Assembly (NCBI GenBank): GCA_024809215.1
Contig: JANUBW010000001.1
Span: forward strand, 1 to 64,000
DNA: 64,000 nucleotides
Reading direction: 5' to 3'
DNA from: Niastella sp. OAS944
GTDB taxonomy: Bacteria > Bacteroidota > Bacteroidia > Chitinophagales > Chitinophagaceae
The translations under genes were made by a program, and so were the position numbers. Below the pieces are notes generated by a model that was given only the letters and a program-made list of their open reading frames with translations, did not search any database and had not been told where the DNA came from. Of the stretch, positions 9,513-18,662 are shown piece after piece (the stretch's first letter is position 1; each line of letters opens with the position of its first letter).

Positions 9513-10529
9513 TCACAGCGATTTGCGCCGGATAAGCACTGTTGGTATTATTTCCTGGATCTTTTTTCGTGTAAGCACAAACTCCGCCGCCTTTTCGGCC
9601 ATTACTTTAAAATCGGCCGAATAAGTGGTAATGCCATCAAAGATCAATTCCTTCACTACCTCATCATTGTGCGAAAGAATACCTACATCTTTTCCCGGCT
9701 TCAGCTTCTTCACCTTACAATCTTTTAACATATTCCACAACTCGGTATTGTTAATGGTGAAATACACGTTTCCCTTTTCCAGCGTGCCGGGAATATATTC
9801 GGTCAGTATTTCATGTTTAATTTTATGCGTCTTTACAAATGACTTAAAGGCATGTAAAATTTCTATAGGGGTATCTGCAGCCGGCCGGTGATAATAGATC
9901 ATTTTATCGTACTGCTTAATAGTATCCTTCAATTCCTCAAATACCCGGTACGATGATTTATCGAATTCCTGTGCTACATAGCTAAAGTCGCCGGAGATCT
10001 TCTCATAGCGATCGATCATCAGGAACCTGTCCATAGGCAGGTTGCCCAAAATTTCAGCGGTGCGTTTATGCGGAATGGGCGCCACCACAAACAATCCATA
10101 CCGACCCCTGATGTTTTGGATGGTACTTTCCAGCACATCGATATTATTATGGTGAAAGAATACATCGATGTGTACGCCCTGGCCCACCTCTGCGCGGAAC
10201 ACTTTGTAAAATGTTTCCTGAAAAGCGTCAAAAGCGAATAATACGAGGGCTACCTTCAGGTGCTGGCTGATATCACAATTGGAAACATAAAACCCTACGC
10301 GGTTCTTCGACTCTACTATACCGCGCGTTACAAGGTCTTTATAGGCCTTTGCAATGGTTTCGCGGGCAAACCCGAATTCATTTATAAGGTTATTTACAGA
10401 AGGTAATAGATCGCCCTGTTGCAGGGCCTTGTTTTGAATGGCGTTGAGAATGCCGTTTACGAGCTGATCGTGTTTCGACAACCCACTCACACCCTCCATT
10501 TCGTAGATTTGCTTAAATACATCGTTCAT
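9513..10529 (-). CDS. GntR-type regulator with periplasmic-binding-protein-like sensor domain
   Basis: This is a transcriptional regulator with a winged-helix GntR domain (about residues 15-82; helix-turn-helix in LINEFGFARETIAKAYKDLV) joined to a LacI/ribose-binding-protein-like domain (about 90-335). Such proteins bind a sugar in the C-terminal domain and control sugar-use genes. It is the first gene of the symporter-glycosidase unit, which supports local control of locus 1. Its own promoter and the susC promoter share a repeat tract, so auto-regulation is likely. The effector sugar is unknown. Confidence 0.9.
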   Translation of the reverse strand: MNDVFKQIYEMEGVSGLSKHDQLVNGILNAIQNKALQQGDLLPSVNNLINEFGFARETIAKAYKDLVTRGIVESKNRVGFYVSNCDISQHLKVALVLFAFDAFQETFYKVFRAEVGQGVHIDVFFHHNNIDVLESTIQNIRGRYGLFVVAPIPHKRTAEILGNLPMDRFLMIDRYEKISGDFSYVAQEFDKSSYRVFEELKDTIKQYDKMIYYHRPAADTPIEILHAFKSFVKTHKIKHEILTEYIPGTLEKGNVYFTINNTELWNMLKDCKVKKLKPGKDVGILSHNDEVVKELIFDGITTYSADFKVMAEKAAEFVLTRKKIQEIIPTVLIRRKSL

Positions 10530-10628
10530 AAAGCAAGCTTAAAGCTGAAAGCCTAAGGCCAAAAGCAAACCGCTCAAATCCTGAACTCGTGTTCAGCATG
10601 CGGCAAGCATTCCAGCACTTCGTTTATC

Positions 10629-10683
10629 TGTCCTATCCTATACTATTCATCAAATGTATAAAAAAGGAAGGATTAATACCAAA
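10629..10683 (-). promoter_or_regulatory. gntR promoter with pentamer-repeat candidate operator
   Basis: On the minus strand TTTG (10680-10683), 21 bases, then TACATTTG (10651-10658) matches the Bacteroidota promoter. The plus strand just below it reads TGTCC TATCC TATAC TATTC (10629-10648), the counterpart of the tract at 5746-5765. The -33 element falls in the T-run of the terminator of the upstream unit. The leader before the gntR ATG would be about 115 bases. Confidence 0.6.
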
Positions 10684-10684
10684 T

Positions 10685-10720
10685 AAAAAAAAGTGCGGAT
10701 CCTTTGAGAGGAGCCGCACT
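10685..10720 (-). terminator. Rho-independent terminator of the susCD-2/lipoprotein unit
   Basis: On the minus strand AGTGCGG-C-TCC, a short loop and GGA-T-CCGCACT form a strong stem (10692-10720) followed by eight T. It lies about 70 bases after the lipoprotein stop and ends that operon before the gntR promoter. Confidence 0.85.
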
Positions 10721-10787
10721 CAACGCTGCCTACAACTTTCGGTTTTGTATTTCCGCTTTCAGCTTTGGGCTTTTAGCCTTAGGCTTT

Positions 10788-11750
10788 TCATTCAAACTGC
10801 ACCTGCTGATCTTCCTCGGGCACCTGGATGTTCCTAACCTTCTCCAGGGTAAGAGGGCCAACAAACCTGTAGTTAATGGGAAACGCAAGGTTGGTAATGT
10901 CGCTGTACCAATACTCGAGGTTCATTGTGATATACGTCTTTTCAAGATAAGGCTGCACCTCATCCATTTTTTTGGTAATGGAATACGTACCGGCTTTCTG
11001 TTGGAATTTGATGCTTGCATCGGGCGCCGTAAGTGTTACCGTACTATCTGCATTGAACTTTGCAATTATTTTATACTTCGCCCGGTCATATGCTTCTTCA
11101 TCTATATTACCGGCAAAAAAGAATACGGTGTTCTCATTTACAACAAAAGCATTTCGAGACGGTATAGTGAGCGCCGTTTGGTTATTCTGCGGCACATCGC
11201 GGTTCCAGATAATTCCCGCATTGGAATACTTGTTTGAATAATCATTAAAAGGAATGATCTGCATAATACTTTTACTAAACCATCTTCGCTTAGCTACATT
11301 GTCTTTAGATGTAGCTACTATCTTTATAGGCAATACATATTTATTGATAAGGTCAAGCCCTTCCATCTTCAGGTCAAGATCGAAATAGCCTTGCAACGAC
11401 CCTTTGGGAATAACGGTGGTCATTGACTTAAACGAGTAATTGACCTGCGGCAATTCCTGAAAGTAAAGATCTTTCCGCAAACGGAACCGGTCGAAGTTGA
11501 GATCAGCCAGTGTGTCTTTATCCAACTCGATGGTCACTTCAATATCATCGGGATTGCCAGTTGAACCACTTAAGATCACCGGAACTTTTATAGTCACTAC
11601 TCCACCCTGGCTTTTATACTTCGCATTCACTTTTACCACGCCACTTTTTACAAACGATACCTCTTTTACATAGAGTTCGTTGTTCCATTCTTTATTGCAG
11701 GAGGAGCCTGCAAAAAGGGATAATATTATATATAAATAAAGTCTTTTCAT
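10788..11750 (-). CDS. DUF1735/DUF4361-like surface lipoprotein
   Basis: This is a lipoprotein (signal peptide, lipobox GSSC with Cys about 19) of the kind encoded next to SusD in many Bacteroidota loci, where such proteins act as extra surface ligand-binding proteins. The N-terminal half (about 30-150) looks like the DUF1735 beta-sandwich; the C-terminal half (about 180-315) contains the YITMNLEYWYSDITN and YRFVGPLTLEK blocks of a DUF4361-like domain. It is the last gene of the second SusCD unit, 94 bases after susD, with a terminator beyond it. Family assignment is by recognition only; no catalytic residues are apparent. Confidence 0.75.
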   Translation of the reverse strand: MKRLYLYIILSLFAGSSCNKEWNNELYVKEVSFVKSGVVKVNAKYKSQGGVVTIKVPVILSGSTGNPDDIEVTIELDKDTLADLNFDRFRLRKDLYFQELPQVNYSFKSMTTVIPKGSLQGYFDLDLKMEGLDLINKYVLPIKIVATSKDNVAKRRWFSKSIMQIIPFNDYSNKYSNAGIIWNRDVPQNNQTALTIPSRNAFVVNENTVFFFAGNIDEEAYDRAKYKIIAKFNADSTVTLTAPDASIKFQQKAGTYSITKKMDEVQPYLEKTYITMNLEYWYSDITNLAFPINYRFVGPLTLEKVRNIQVPEEDQQVQFE

Positions 11751-11779
11751 GTTGTAATATTTACAAATTATAGGAAGCT

Positions 11780-11846
11780 GTTGCAGGTTACAGGTTGCAA
11801 GTTGCAGGGAAAACCCATGAAACCTGTAACATGAAACCTGTAACCT
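11780..11846. repeat. Word-like inverted repeat between susD-2 and the lipoprotein gene
   Basis: The left arm (11780-11809) has GCAGGTTACAGGTTGCAAG. The right arm (11821-11846) has ACCTGTAAC twice, pairing with the left arm. The right arm reaches into the susD stop codon. On the transcript it would fold between two co-transcribed genes and could modulate their relative levels. Confidence 0.75.
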
Positions 11847-13839
11847 AATAAGGCGTTGTCCATCCCGGGTTTTGCGTAAGTTTCTTATTTCTTCTTAACT
11901 CTTCATGTGAAATGGGCCACAGGTACATTTTCCTTACGAAGATGGTTGGGAAAGAAGGAATAACAACGGGTGTATGAAACAGCTCGCGTTGAGCAACGGT
12001 CATATCCATATTACAACCCATTACCGGCGTGGCTTCTTCAACAGGCGCATCTTTCCAGCGACGCAGGTCATAATAACGGTGGTTCTCGCCCAGCAATTCT
12101 ATTTGTCTTTCTCTTTTTAACGCTTTTCTGAAAAGCTCTTTTGAGCCATATACATTGCCATCATAATCGGGCACACCGCCTCTTATTCGAACCTGGCTAA
12201 TGGCGTTGCTCATTTCAGGAACATTGCGCGTAATGCTGTGCGTTTTTGTTCCGGTATAATCGGGTATACTGTACGATCCGCCCAGTTCATTCAGCGCTTC
12301 TGCATAGATCAACAATACTTCGGCATAACGAATGGCCGGTTCATACTTCGGCACTACAAAGGAGCCTGTTACTTTTCCATCGTGCGAATCAATAGGGTTT
12401 ACAAATTTTTTGATACCTAAACCTGTTCTTACATGAAACTGGGGCGAAGCGGGTTGTTTGCCATCGGGATCGCCCCGGTAATAAAAGATCTGTTTATTCC
12501 TTAATGCCGGATCAAGTGCGCTTAACCGGTACCAGATGCTGCCATTATAAGAAACAGATGCATAAAAGCGCGGTTCACGATTGGCATACTGTAACGATAC
12601 GCCTGTGGGTAATGGCAAATAATCTTTATCGTTGGTTGTAAAACCAGCAACCCGCGGATTTAACGGCACATCGGACCCATCGCTCATATAATAGGCATCG
12701 CATTGTTTTTGGGTAATGCCATGCGCATTCCACCCACCCATAGAATAGGGCGTTTGGTGTTTTGCCAATGCTTCGGGCCCAACACCACTCAATTCGGTTA
12801 CGCGTGAAAATATCAATTCAGGATTTGCCGATGCGGTTAATGCACCATTGAACATTTGACGGTACGATTCAAATGGATCTATATCTTTCCAGCCATTAGG
12901 GAACGATGCATTTGAATATTTTACGTGGAACGGCGGTACAATGGTCTTTGGTTGTGCAGGTCCCTGATCGGCAGCATTAAAGGGTACGGTAAACAAACGA
13001 TAAACATTTAAATCGATCACATCTTTAGCCGCAGCGGCCGCCCTTGCCCATTTCTCTTCATTATAGGTTTGTGAAATAAGCTGATTGCCTTCATTATCTA
13101 TAAGGTCGGCCATTTCGGTATTACCGTTAAACTCGGGGCTGGCCGCATACAAATACACTTTTGCCCGGGCAGCCAGGGCGGCGCCTTTTGTTGCGCGTGC
13201 GCGGTCGCGGTTAGTGTGTGTTAATGGTAAGTCCAAAGCGGCAGTGGCTAATTCTCTTGTAATAAGATCAACACAGTCGTCATAACTACTTCTTGGTATA
13301 GCCAATTCCTCATAAGGTTTGGTATAATCGATCCCTTCATCGGGCACCAATGGCACCGGCCCATATTTTCGAAGCAACAACCAGTAATAATAAGCCCGTA
13401 AAAAACGCGCTTCGGCCTTTCCTTCTGCTATTTCCTGCGCGCTCATTTGCCGGTTGCGATCGATATTGTAAATATAAATGGTTGCCTTGCGAATGCCCTG
13501 GTAACAGCTGCTCCATGACCGTTGTATCCAGCCTTCGTTATATTCACCATTCTTGTAATTCTTATAACTGCGGTTATCCAGCTCATCGCCGCGATCGCCA
13601 AAGAACATATCGTCTGAGATGAGGTTGAACGGCGCATAATCTTTACTGGCCACATCTATATTCTCCTCTTTCAAATGCGTATACACATCTGCAAGCCAGC
13701 GGTCGGCATAATCTTTTTTAACAAATAAAGTATCTATATTCATCCGGTCTTTAAAGTAGTGCTCCATATCCATATACTTTTTGCAGCTATGGAAAGTACC
13801 GGCTATAATTGCTATTGCGATGATGTAAATTGTTTTCAT
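11845..13839 (-). CDS. SusD/RagB-type nutrient-binding lipoprotein (locus 2)
   Basis: This is a surface lipoprotein partner of the adjoining SusC. The signal peptide ends in a lipobox (FHSC, Cys about 19). Family blocks are clear: EARFLRAYYYWLLLRKYGPVPLVP near residues 140-165 and, towards the C-terminus, YAEVLLIYAEALNELGG and RYYDLRRWKDAPV. At 664 residues it is a long SusD, like the locus 1 protein; the two share layout but differ in sequence. It starts 18 bases after the susC stop. Confidence 0.95.
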   Translation of the reverse strand: MKTIYIIAIAIIAGTFHSCKKYMDMEHYFKDRMNIDTLFVKKDYADRWLADVYTHLKEENIDVASKDYAPFNLISDDMFFGDRGDELDNRSYKNYKNGEYNEGWIQRSWSSCYQGIRKATIYIYNIDRNRQMSAQEIAEGKAEARFLRAYYYWLLLRKYGPVPLVPDEGIDYTKPYEELAIPRSSYDDCVDLITRELATAALDLPLTHTNRDRARATKGAALAARAKVYLYAASPEFNGNTEMADLIDNEGNQLISQTYNEEKWARAAAAAKDVIDLNVYRLFTVPFNAADQGPAQPKTIVPPFHVKYSNASFPNGWKDIDPFESYRQMFNGALTASANPELIFSRVTELSGVGPEALAKHQTPYSMGGWNAHGITQKQCDAYYMSDGSDVPLNPRVAGFTTNDKDYLPLPTGVSLQYANREPRFYASVSYNGSIWYRLSALDPALRNKQIFYYRGDPDGKQPASPQFHVRTGLGIKKFVNPIDSHDGKVTGSFVVPKYEPAIRYAEVLLIYAEALNELGGSYSIPDYTGTKTHSITRNVPEMSNAISQVRIRGGVPDYDGNVYGSKELFRKALKRERQIELLGENHRYYDLRRWKDAPVEEATPVMGCNMDMTVAQRELFHTPVVIPSFPTIFVRKMYLWPISHEELRRNKKLTQNPGWTTPY

Positions 13840-13857
13840 ACCAATTGTATTGGCTCG

Positions 13858-16800
13858 TTAAAATTTGAAAGTAATACCAAGGGTTACTGTTTTGGGCAAA
13901 GGGTAACGTGTACCGTCAGTGCTGGCCATTTCGGGGTCCCACACTTTTACATTGTCCCACACATACAGGTTTTGTGCCAGCAGGTACATACGCATATTGC
14001 TCAGTCGCAGGCGCGAAGCAATCTTACCCGGAACCGTATACCCGATATCGAGTGTTTTAAAACGCAGGTAAGCGCCGTCGCGTAACCAGAAGGTGGAATT
14101 ACGGTAGTTATTGGCATTGCCGCCATAACTTAAGCGCGGGTATTTTGCATTGGGATTTTCGGCCTGCACGTCTTTAGGTGCTATATCTGCTGAGATCCAT
14201 CTGTTACCCGGCTCTATCGCTTCTGTAAGTATATTTCCCCAGGCCCCATTGATAAAAGGATGCGCCGTGGGGCCGTTTAAGATATAGGAATTGCGGCCCG
14301 CCCCCTGAAAATGCACATTTACATCCAATTGCTTCCATGAGGCTGAAAGGCCCATACCATATTCAACCGCCGGCCGCCAGCTGGCGCCAATTGGTACAAC
14401 GTCTTCGCCATCGATAATACCATCGCCATTAATGTCTTTGTATTTTATATCACCAGGCATATAAGGGCCAAACGTTTGGCGCGGACTGTTCCTTATTTCT
14501 TCATAATCGGAAAACAAACCCATAGCTATTAAACCGCGCGTTTGTTCGGCACGAAATCCCTTTTGCATCAGATAAGAGTAGCTGTTCTGTTGCTCATCGC
14601 GTTCGAGCACTTTGTTCTTATACCAGGTTAAATTTCCGCGCAGGGTGAAATTTATATTACCGAGTTTTTTCCTTAAACCGAAATTTCCATCAATACCACG
14701 GTTATCCATTTTACCTACGTTGGCCCAGGGTTGACTGCTGATACCTACAATACCGGGCAACTGGTTCCGTTGCATGTAAATATTCCGCCGGGTTTCCTGG
14801 AATACATCTATCGTGATAGAAAATAGATTCTTCAGGATATTGATATCGAGACCAAGATTCTGTTTGCGGCCCACTTCCCAGGTAAGCGCATCGGATGAAA
14901 CCTGAGTATAAGCTAAACCGGTATAACTGTTCGGACTAACCGGTTCACCAAAATTGTAGGTACCACCGTTTGCAATGGTGCTTAGGTAAGCAAAACGCAG
15001 ATCACCAAAATTATCATTACCCACTTCACCTATTGAATACCGCAACTTGAACATATCGAGCCAGCTGAGCTTTTCTTTTATAAAGCTTTCCTCGGCCACA
15101 TTCCAGCCAACAGCCAAAGCAGGGAAGAAACCAAACTGATGTCCTTTTTTGAAATTCTCAGAGCCGGTATAACCAAAATTAAATTCAACCAGGTAACGGC
15201 TTTTAAAACCATACATAGCGCGGCCCGCTACAGACATATTCCTGCGGGGCAATCCGTTCTTTATATCAGTGCCCAGGTTCTGCGTTTGGCGTTGCTCGCG
15301 TACAAAATATTTCAACAACCCTTCTACATTGTGGTTGCCAGCGAAATTGCGGCCATAGCCTAACTCCGCATCGGCCTGGTATACCCGCTCACCCCAACTA
15401 CTCGATTCCTGTTGCATCAATTGCTCGCCAGATACGCGGTGCATGATCAAATTACCATTCCGGTCGCGGCGGCGTTCTACATTATATTGTTCAGGCCATT
15501 TAATACGGTTGATGTCGTTCATGCTGTTGGCATCAAAAGCCAGGCGGGCTGTAAAACGAAGACCGCGTGTAAGCATATCTAACCGCTGATTAAGCGTAAC
15601 GTTTGATTCGGTCTTGTTCTCCCAATGTTCGCGAAAACCGGTTTGTGTGGCCAGTACCCACGGATTGGTTTGGTTACCGGTACCATAAGCAGGCATTAAC
15701 CCGTTTGAATATTTAAAGGGAATGGAAACCGGCGACTGACCAATAAGCGAATACCAGATGTTGAGGTTGTTCAGTCCGGGAAAGTTTTGTTTCTCCAGAA
15801 AACCCGAAACGCCCAGGGCCAGTGTGGTTGTACGGGTTACATCGAGGTCATAATTTATGCGGTAATTCCATCGCGACAAATGCGCATTGGTCTTGTAATC
15901 TTTCAATGCCTGATCGGCTTTGTACATACCGCCTTCATCAACATAACTGGCCGATACAAAATACCGCGCAATGGTAGCGCCGCCCGACAGGTTGATGGCC
16001 GCGCGGTAAATATTGGCGCCGTCTTTTAGCATCTTATCCTGCCAGTCAACATTGGGATACAGATCGGGATCGAGTTTCTCTTTTATAATATTCAATTCAT
16101 TGTCGGTATACATCGGTTCCTGGTTGCGGGTAATTTTTGCTTCGTTCGCCAGTAGTGCATAGGTATACCCATCAACAAATTTTGGAGTGCGCGTACGGGT
16201 TAAGTAACCGTATTCCATTTTACCATCGATGTTCACTTTACCGGCCTTTCCTCTTTTGGTAGTAATAAGCACTACCCCATTGGCTCCTCTTGAACCGTAG
16301 ATGGCCGTAGCCGATGCATCTTTTAAAACGGAAAAGGATTGTATGTCTTCAATATTGATCTCATTAAAAGGCCGTTCAAAGCCATCTACCAGTACCAACG
16401 CGCTTTGATTGGCGCCAAAGGTTGAAATACCACGGATCCAGAACTCCGACTGGTTTCTGCCTGGCTCACCCGAATTTTGCATGGCAATAATACCTGGCAC
16501 ATTGCCGGCAAGGCCATTGGTGATGTTCGATGTAGGCGTTCGCAGGTCATCAACGTTGATAGCAGAAACAGCTCCGGTAACCGTAAGTTTTTTCTGAGGC
16601 CCCGCAGCGGTAACGATCACCTGCGACAGGGCGCTTGAGTCGAGCGACTTTAAAGTCACATTCAACAGACCTTTGTTACCAAGCTTTATTTCCTGGGTGG
16701 CAAAACCAATATGTGAGAAGATGAGCGTACTGTAAGGCTCGGTGCGCACAGTATAGCGGCCTTTATCATTTGTCATGGCTCCGCCACCCACCTGGTTTTT

Positions 16801-16935
16801 TATTGTTACACTTACACCGGTAAGCGTGTTATTGATACCATCGGTAACGGTGCCCGTCACCTGTATATAATCCTGGGCATGTGCAGCCAGGCTACTGCCC
16901 AACATAAGCAGTAATGTGGTTATATAAAGTTTCAT
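13858..16935 (-). CDS. SusC/RagA-type TonB-linked outer membrane transporter (locus 2)
   Basis: This is a TonB-dependent outer-membrane channel. It has a signal peptide (about 1-20), a carboxypeptidase-D-like regulatory domain (about 24-100), a plug domain with the SVLKDASATAIYGSRGANG hallmark (about 206-224) and a C-terminal barrel ending in FKF. The TonB-box position reads SQVIVTAAGPQKK, a less usual form than the EVVVVGYG of many SusCs. There is no STN domain. It heads a unit with susD and the DUF1735-like lipoprotein gene. The upstream gap is filled by a repeat structure and no clear promoter was found there. Confidence 0.96.
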   Translation of the reverse strand: MKLYITTLLLMLGSSLAAHAQDYIQVTGTVTDGINNTLTGVSVTIKNQVGGGAMTNDKGRYTVRTEPYSTLIFSHIGFATQEIKLGNKGLLNVTLKSLDSSALSQVIVTAAGPQKKLTVTGAVSAINVDDLRTPTSNITNGLAGNVPGIIAMQNSGEPGRNQSEFWIRGISTFGANQSALVLVDGFERPFNEINIEDIQSFSVLKDASATAIYGSRGANGVVLITTKRGKAGKVNIDGKMEYGYLTRTRTPKFVDGYTYALLANEAKITRNQEPMYTDNELNIIKEKLDPDLYPNVDWQDKMLKDGANIYRAAINLSGGATIARYFVSASYVDEGGMYKADQALKDYKTNAHLSRWNYRINYDLDVTRTTTLALGVSGFLEKQNFPGLNNLNIWYSLIGQSPVSIPFKYSNGLMPAYGTGNQTNPWVLATQTGFREHWENKTESNVTLNQRLDMLTRGLRFTARLAFDANSMNDINRIKWPEQYNVERRRDRNGNLIMHRVSGEQLMQQESSSWGERVYQADAELGYGRNFAGNHNVEGLLKYFVREQRQTQNLGTDIKNGLPRRNMSVAGRAMYGFKSRYLVEFNFGYTGSENFKKGHQFGFFPALAVGWNVAEESFIKEKLSWLDMFKLRYSIGEVGNDNFGDLRFAYLSTIANGGTYNFGEPVSPNSYTGLAYTQVSSDALTWEVGRKQNLGLDINILKNLFSITIDVFQETRRNIYMQRNQLPGIVGISSQPWANVGKMDNRGIDGNFGLRKKLGNINFTLRGNLTWYKNKVLERDEQQNSYSYLMQKGFRAEQTRGLIAMGLFSDYEEIRNSPRQTFGPYMPGDIKYKDINGDGIIDGEDVVPIGASWRPAVEYGMGLSASWKQLDVNVHFQGAGRNSYILNGPTAHPFINGAWGNILTEAIEPGNRWISADIAPKDVQAENPNAKYPRLSYGGNANNYRNSTFWLRDGAYLRFKTLDIGYTVPGKIASRLRLSNMRMYLLAQNLYVWDNVKVWDPEMASTDGTRYPLPKTVTLGITFKF

Positions 16936-16959
16936 TGTATGTGGGTTAGGTTACTATTG

Positions 16960-17141
16960 AAAATCCAAGAACCAAGCTCCAAGAACCAAAAAATGAAAAC
17001 CACAAATCAAAAAATCAAAAAGAACCAATTGTACTCTTTGGAATTTCTTTGGATCTTGGAATTTGTGATTTGGATTTTTTTATTTGGATCTTGTGATTTG
17101 TGATTTATTTATTTGGATCTTATGATTTGTGATTTGAGATT
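16960..17141. repeat. Low-complexity inverted repeat array between the NHL gene and susC-2
   Basis: The right part repeats words like TTTGGATCTTGTGATTTGTG three to four times (17040-17141); the left part (16960-17035) carries the complementary words AATCCAAGAACC, CTCCAAGAACC and CACAAATC. The transcript could form a long imperfect hairpin with a loop near 17030. It fills the whole gap between the NHL stop and the susC start. Confidence 0.8.
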
Positions 17142-17142
17142 T

Positions 17143-18468
17143 TCATTCAGTAGAGATGGTCCTGATGCGGCGGTTCAACTGATCAGCAACATAAAAGGTG
17201 CCCGTTGTCTGATCATAAATAATTCCCCTTGGATCGTGGAACTGCGCATCGCGTAAGGTGCCATCCGTATAACCGGCTTTTTGAGGCCGGCCGGCAAAAG
17301 TGCTTACCACACCTTCGGGTGTAATTTTACGGATGCAATGATTATACACATCGCATACATAAAAATTATCGAACTCGTCGAAGGCGCCCTGGTGCGGATT
17401 ATCGAAGCGGGCGTCAACCCCTACGCCGTCTTTATGACCGGGGCTTCTTCTGCCGCCTACAAAATGCACCGGGGTTTCAAGTACGCCCGTTTCCCGGTTA
17501 TAGCGCGACTTAAGTATGTAAGCCTGGTTCACCACAACTATGTAGGCAAAATCGCCACTGGGTGCAAACTGTACATTGAACTCCCAGTTTACATCGCCAA
17601 TTCGAAACAATTCGCGCGAAACCTTTGCGCCCCTGTCCCATTTAAAAACAGCGCCGGTTGAATAAGCGTTGAAGAAATACTCGCCGGTTTGGGGTTGTAC
17701 GGCGCCGCCATTTGTGGTTTGGCTGTAGACGAGTGATTGCCAGCGGCTGAAATTATCGGCCCTGGTGGCAATGCCTGTGCTGAGACCCGTCCAGTCCCAT
17801 TGGTCGTTAGTAATGTAAAGGGTATCCCAGGTAGGATTAAACGCAAGTGTTCTGGGCCGGTCCATACCGTTACCCTTCAGGAACTTGGTGGTCACTTCTG
17901 TTTTTTCGGCATTGATGAACCGCATGCCGAGGCGATCTTCGAGCAGGTAGATATTCTTTTTTTCGTCGAAGCACAACCAGTAAGGTTCCTGAAACTGCGC
18001 CTTGTTGATTGGCCCATCAACAATGGCGGTTTTGCCGTCTTTGTCGGTAAAGCCGGCAAGCGTACTTACACGAGGATAATAAATGTACCTGAAGCCAACA
18101 GGTGCAATAACTTCCTGTTTTGTAGAATGATCGCCAATAATCACTTTCACTTCACCAGTTCCGGCTTTGGAAGGCACCAATACATATATGGAAGAACCGT
18201 TGGTACCCACAACCGGGGCCGGCTTACCATTAATGTACACTTTAATAATGGAAGTATCTTCGCCAAAGTTGGAACCATAGATCATTAGCTGGGTGCTAAC
18301 GCCGCCGCTATCGGGTGTTATGCGGCTAATGGTTACTGGTGATGAAGGATCGTAGGCAATTTTTTGTTCGGTAGTTGTGCTTTTTTTACAGGCACAAACC
18401 GTTAGTAATACAAGGGAAAGCCATGCCAGGCCTCGCTTGCATTCATAAGCAAAAAGTTTTGGAAACAT
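17143..18468 (-). CDS. IPT/TIG and NHL-repeat lipoprotein
   Basis: This is a lipoprotein (lipobox VCAC, Cys about 27) with an IPT/TIG immunoglobulin-like domain (about 45-125; PVTISRITPDSGGVSTQLMIYGSNFG) followed by NHL-type beta-propeller repeats (about 130-441), including VDARFDNPHQGAFDEFDNFYVCD and RDAQFHDPRGIIYD. Proteins of this build often sit next to SusCD pairs and are thought to bind ligand at the surface. It reads in the same direction as susC-2, just upstream, so it may be the first gene of that unit. ATG at 18468 was chosen over a TTG six bases further out. Confidence 0.85.
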   Translation of the reverse strand: MFPKLFAYECKRGLAWLSLVLLTVCACKKSTTTEQKIAYDPSSPVTISRITPDSGGVSTQLMIYGSNFGEDTSIIKVYINGKPAPVVGTNGSSIYVLVPSKAGTGEVKVIIGDHSTKQEVIAPVGFRYIYYPRVSTLAGFTDKDGKTAIVDGPINKAQFQEPYWLCFDEKKNIYLLEDRLGMRFINAEKTEVTTKFLKGNGMDRPRTLAFNPTWDTLYITNDQWDWTGLSTGIATRADNFSRWQSLVYSQTTNGGAVQPQTGEYFFNAYSTGAVFKWDRGAKVSRELFRIGDVNWEFNVQFAPSGDFAYIVVVNQAYILKSRYNRETGVLETPVHFVGGRRSPGHKDGVGVDARFDNPHQGAFDEFDNFYVCDVYNHCIRKITPEGVVSTFAGRPQKAGYTDGTLRDAQFHDPRGIIYDQTTGTFYVADQLNRRIRTISTE

Positions 18469-18611
18469 ATGCAATCGTTATAAGCAGTTAGACAATTGAA
18501 ATAAAATTACACCTACGTTTATTTAGCGTTTATTCATTGTGTATCAAACTTGATTCAAATGGTTTCAATTTGGTCTAACACCCTTGGATATATTATTTTA
18601 TTTTCATAAAT

Positions 18612-18639
18612 AAAAAAGGTGGGCCTCGCGACCCACCTT
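18612..18639 (-). terminator. Rho-independent terminator after susD-3
   Basis: On the minus strand AAGGTGGG, loop TCGCGAGG, CCCACCTT, then TTTTT forms a clean 8-base stem with T-run, 24 bases past the susD-3 stop. It separates locus 3 from the NHL gene. The stretch 18475-18611 holds no gene and no clear promoter. Confidence 0.9.
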
Positions 18640-18662
18640 GTGCTTATAACTGCTAATATATT

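Larger units (their letters stand above)
10535..10787. repeat. Word-like inverted repeat flanking the gntR promoter region
   Basis: The left arm (10535-10566) contains GCTGAAAGCCTAAGGCCAAA. The right arm (10755-10787) contains its near reverse complement, TTTTAGCCTTAGGCTTTT and GCTTTCAGC. Both arms are built from words such as AAAGC, CTAAGG and GCTGAAAGC. One arm abuts the gntR start, the other the lipoprotein stop; between them lie the gntR promoter and the terminator of the lipoprotein unit. Confidence 0.75.

Noticed and set aside
10704..11237. 177-residue plus-strand frame
   Set aside because: It is antisense to the DUF1735-like lipoprotein gene and covers a terminator and repeats.
18475..18611. 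Promoter of the NHL gene
   Set aside because: No TAnnTTTG with a spaced TTTG could be found on the minus strand.
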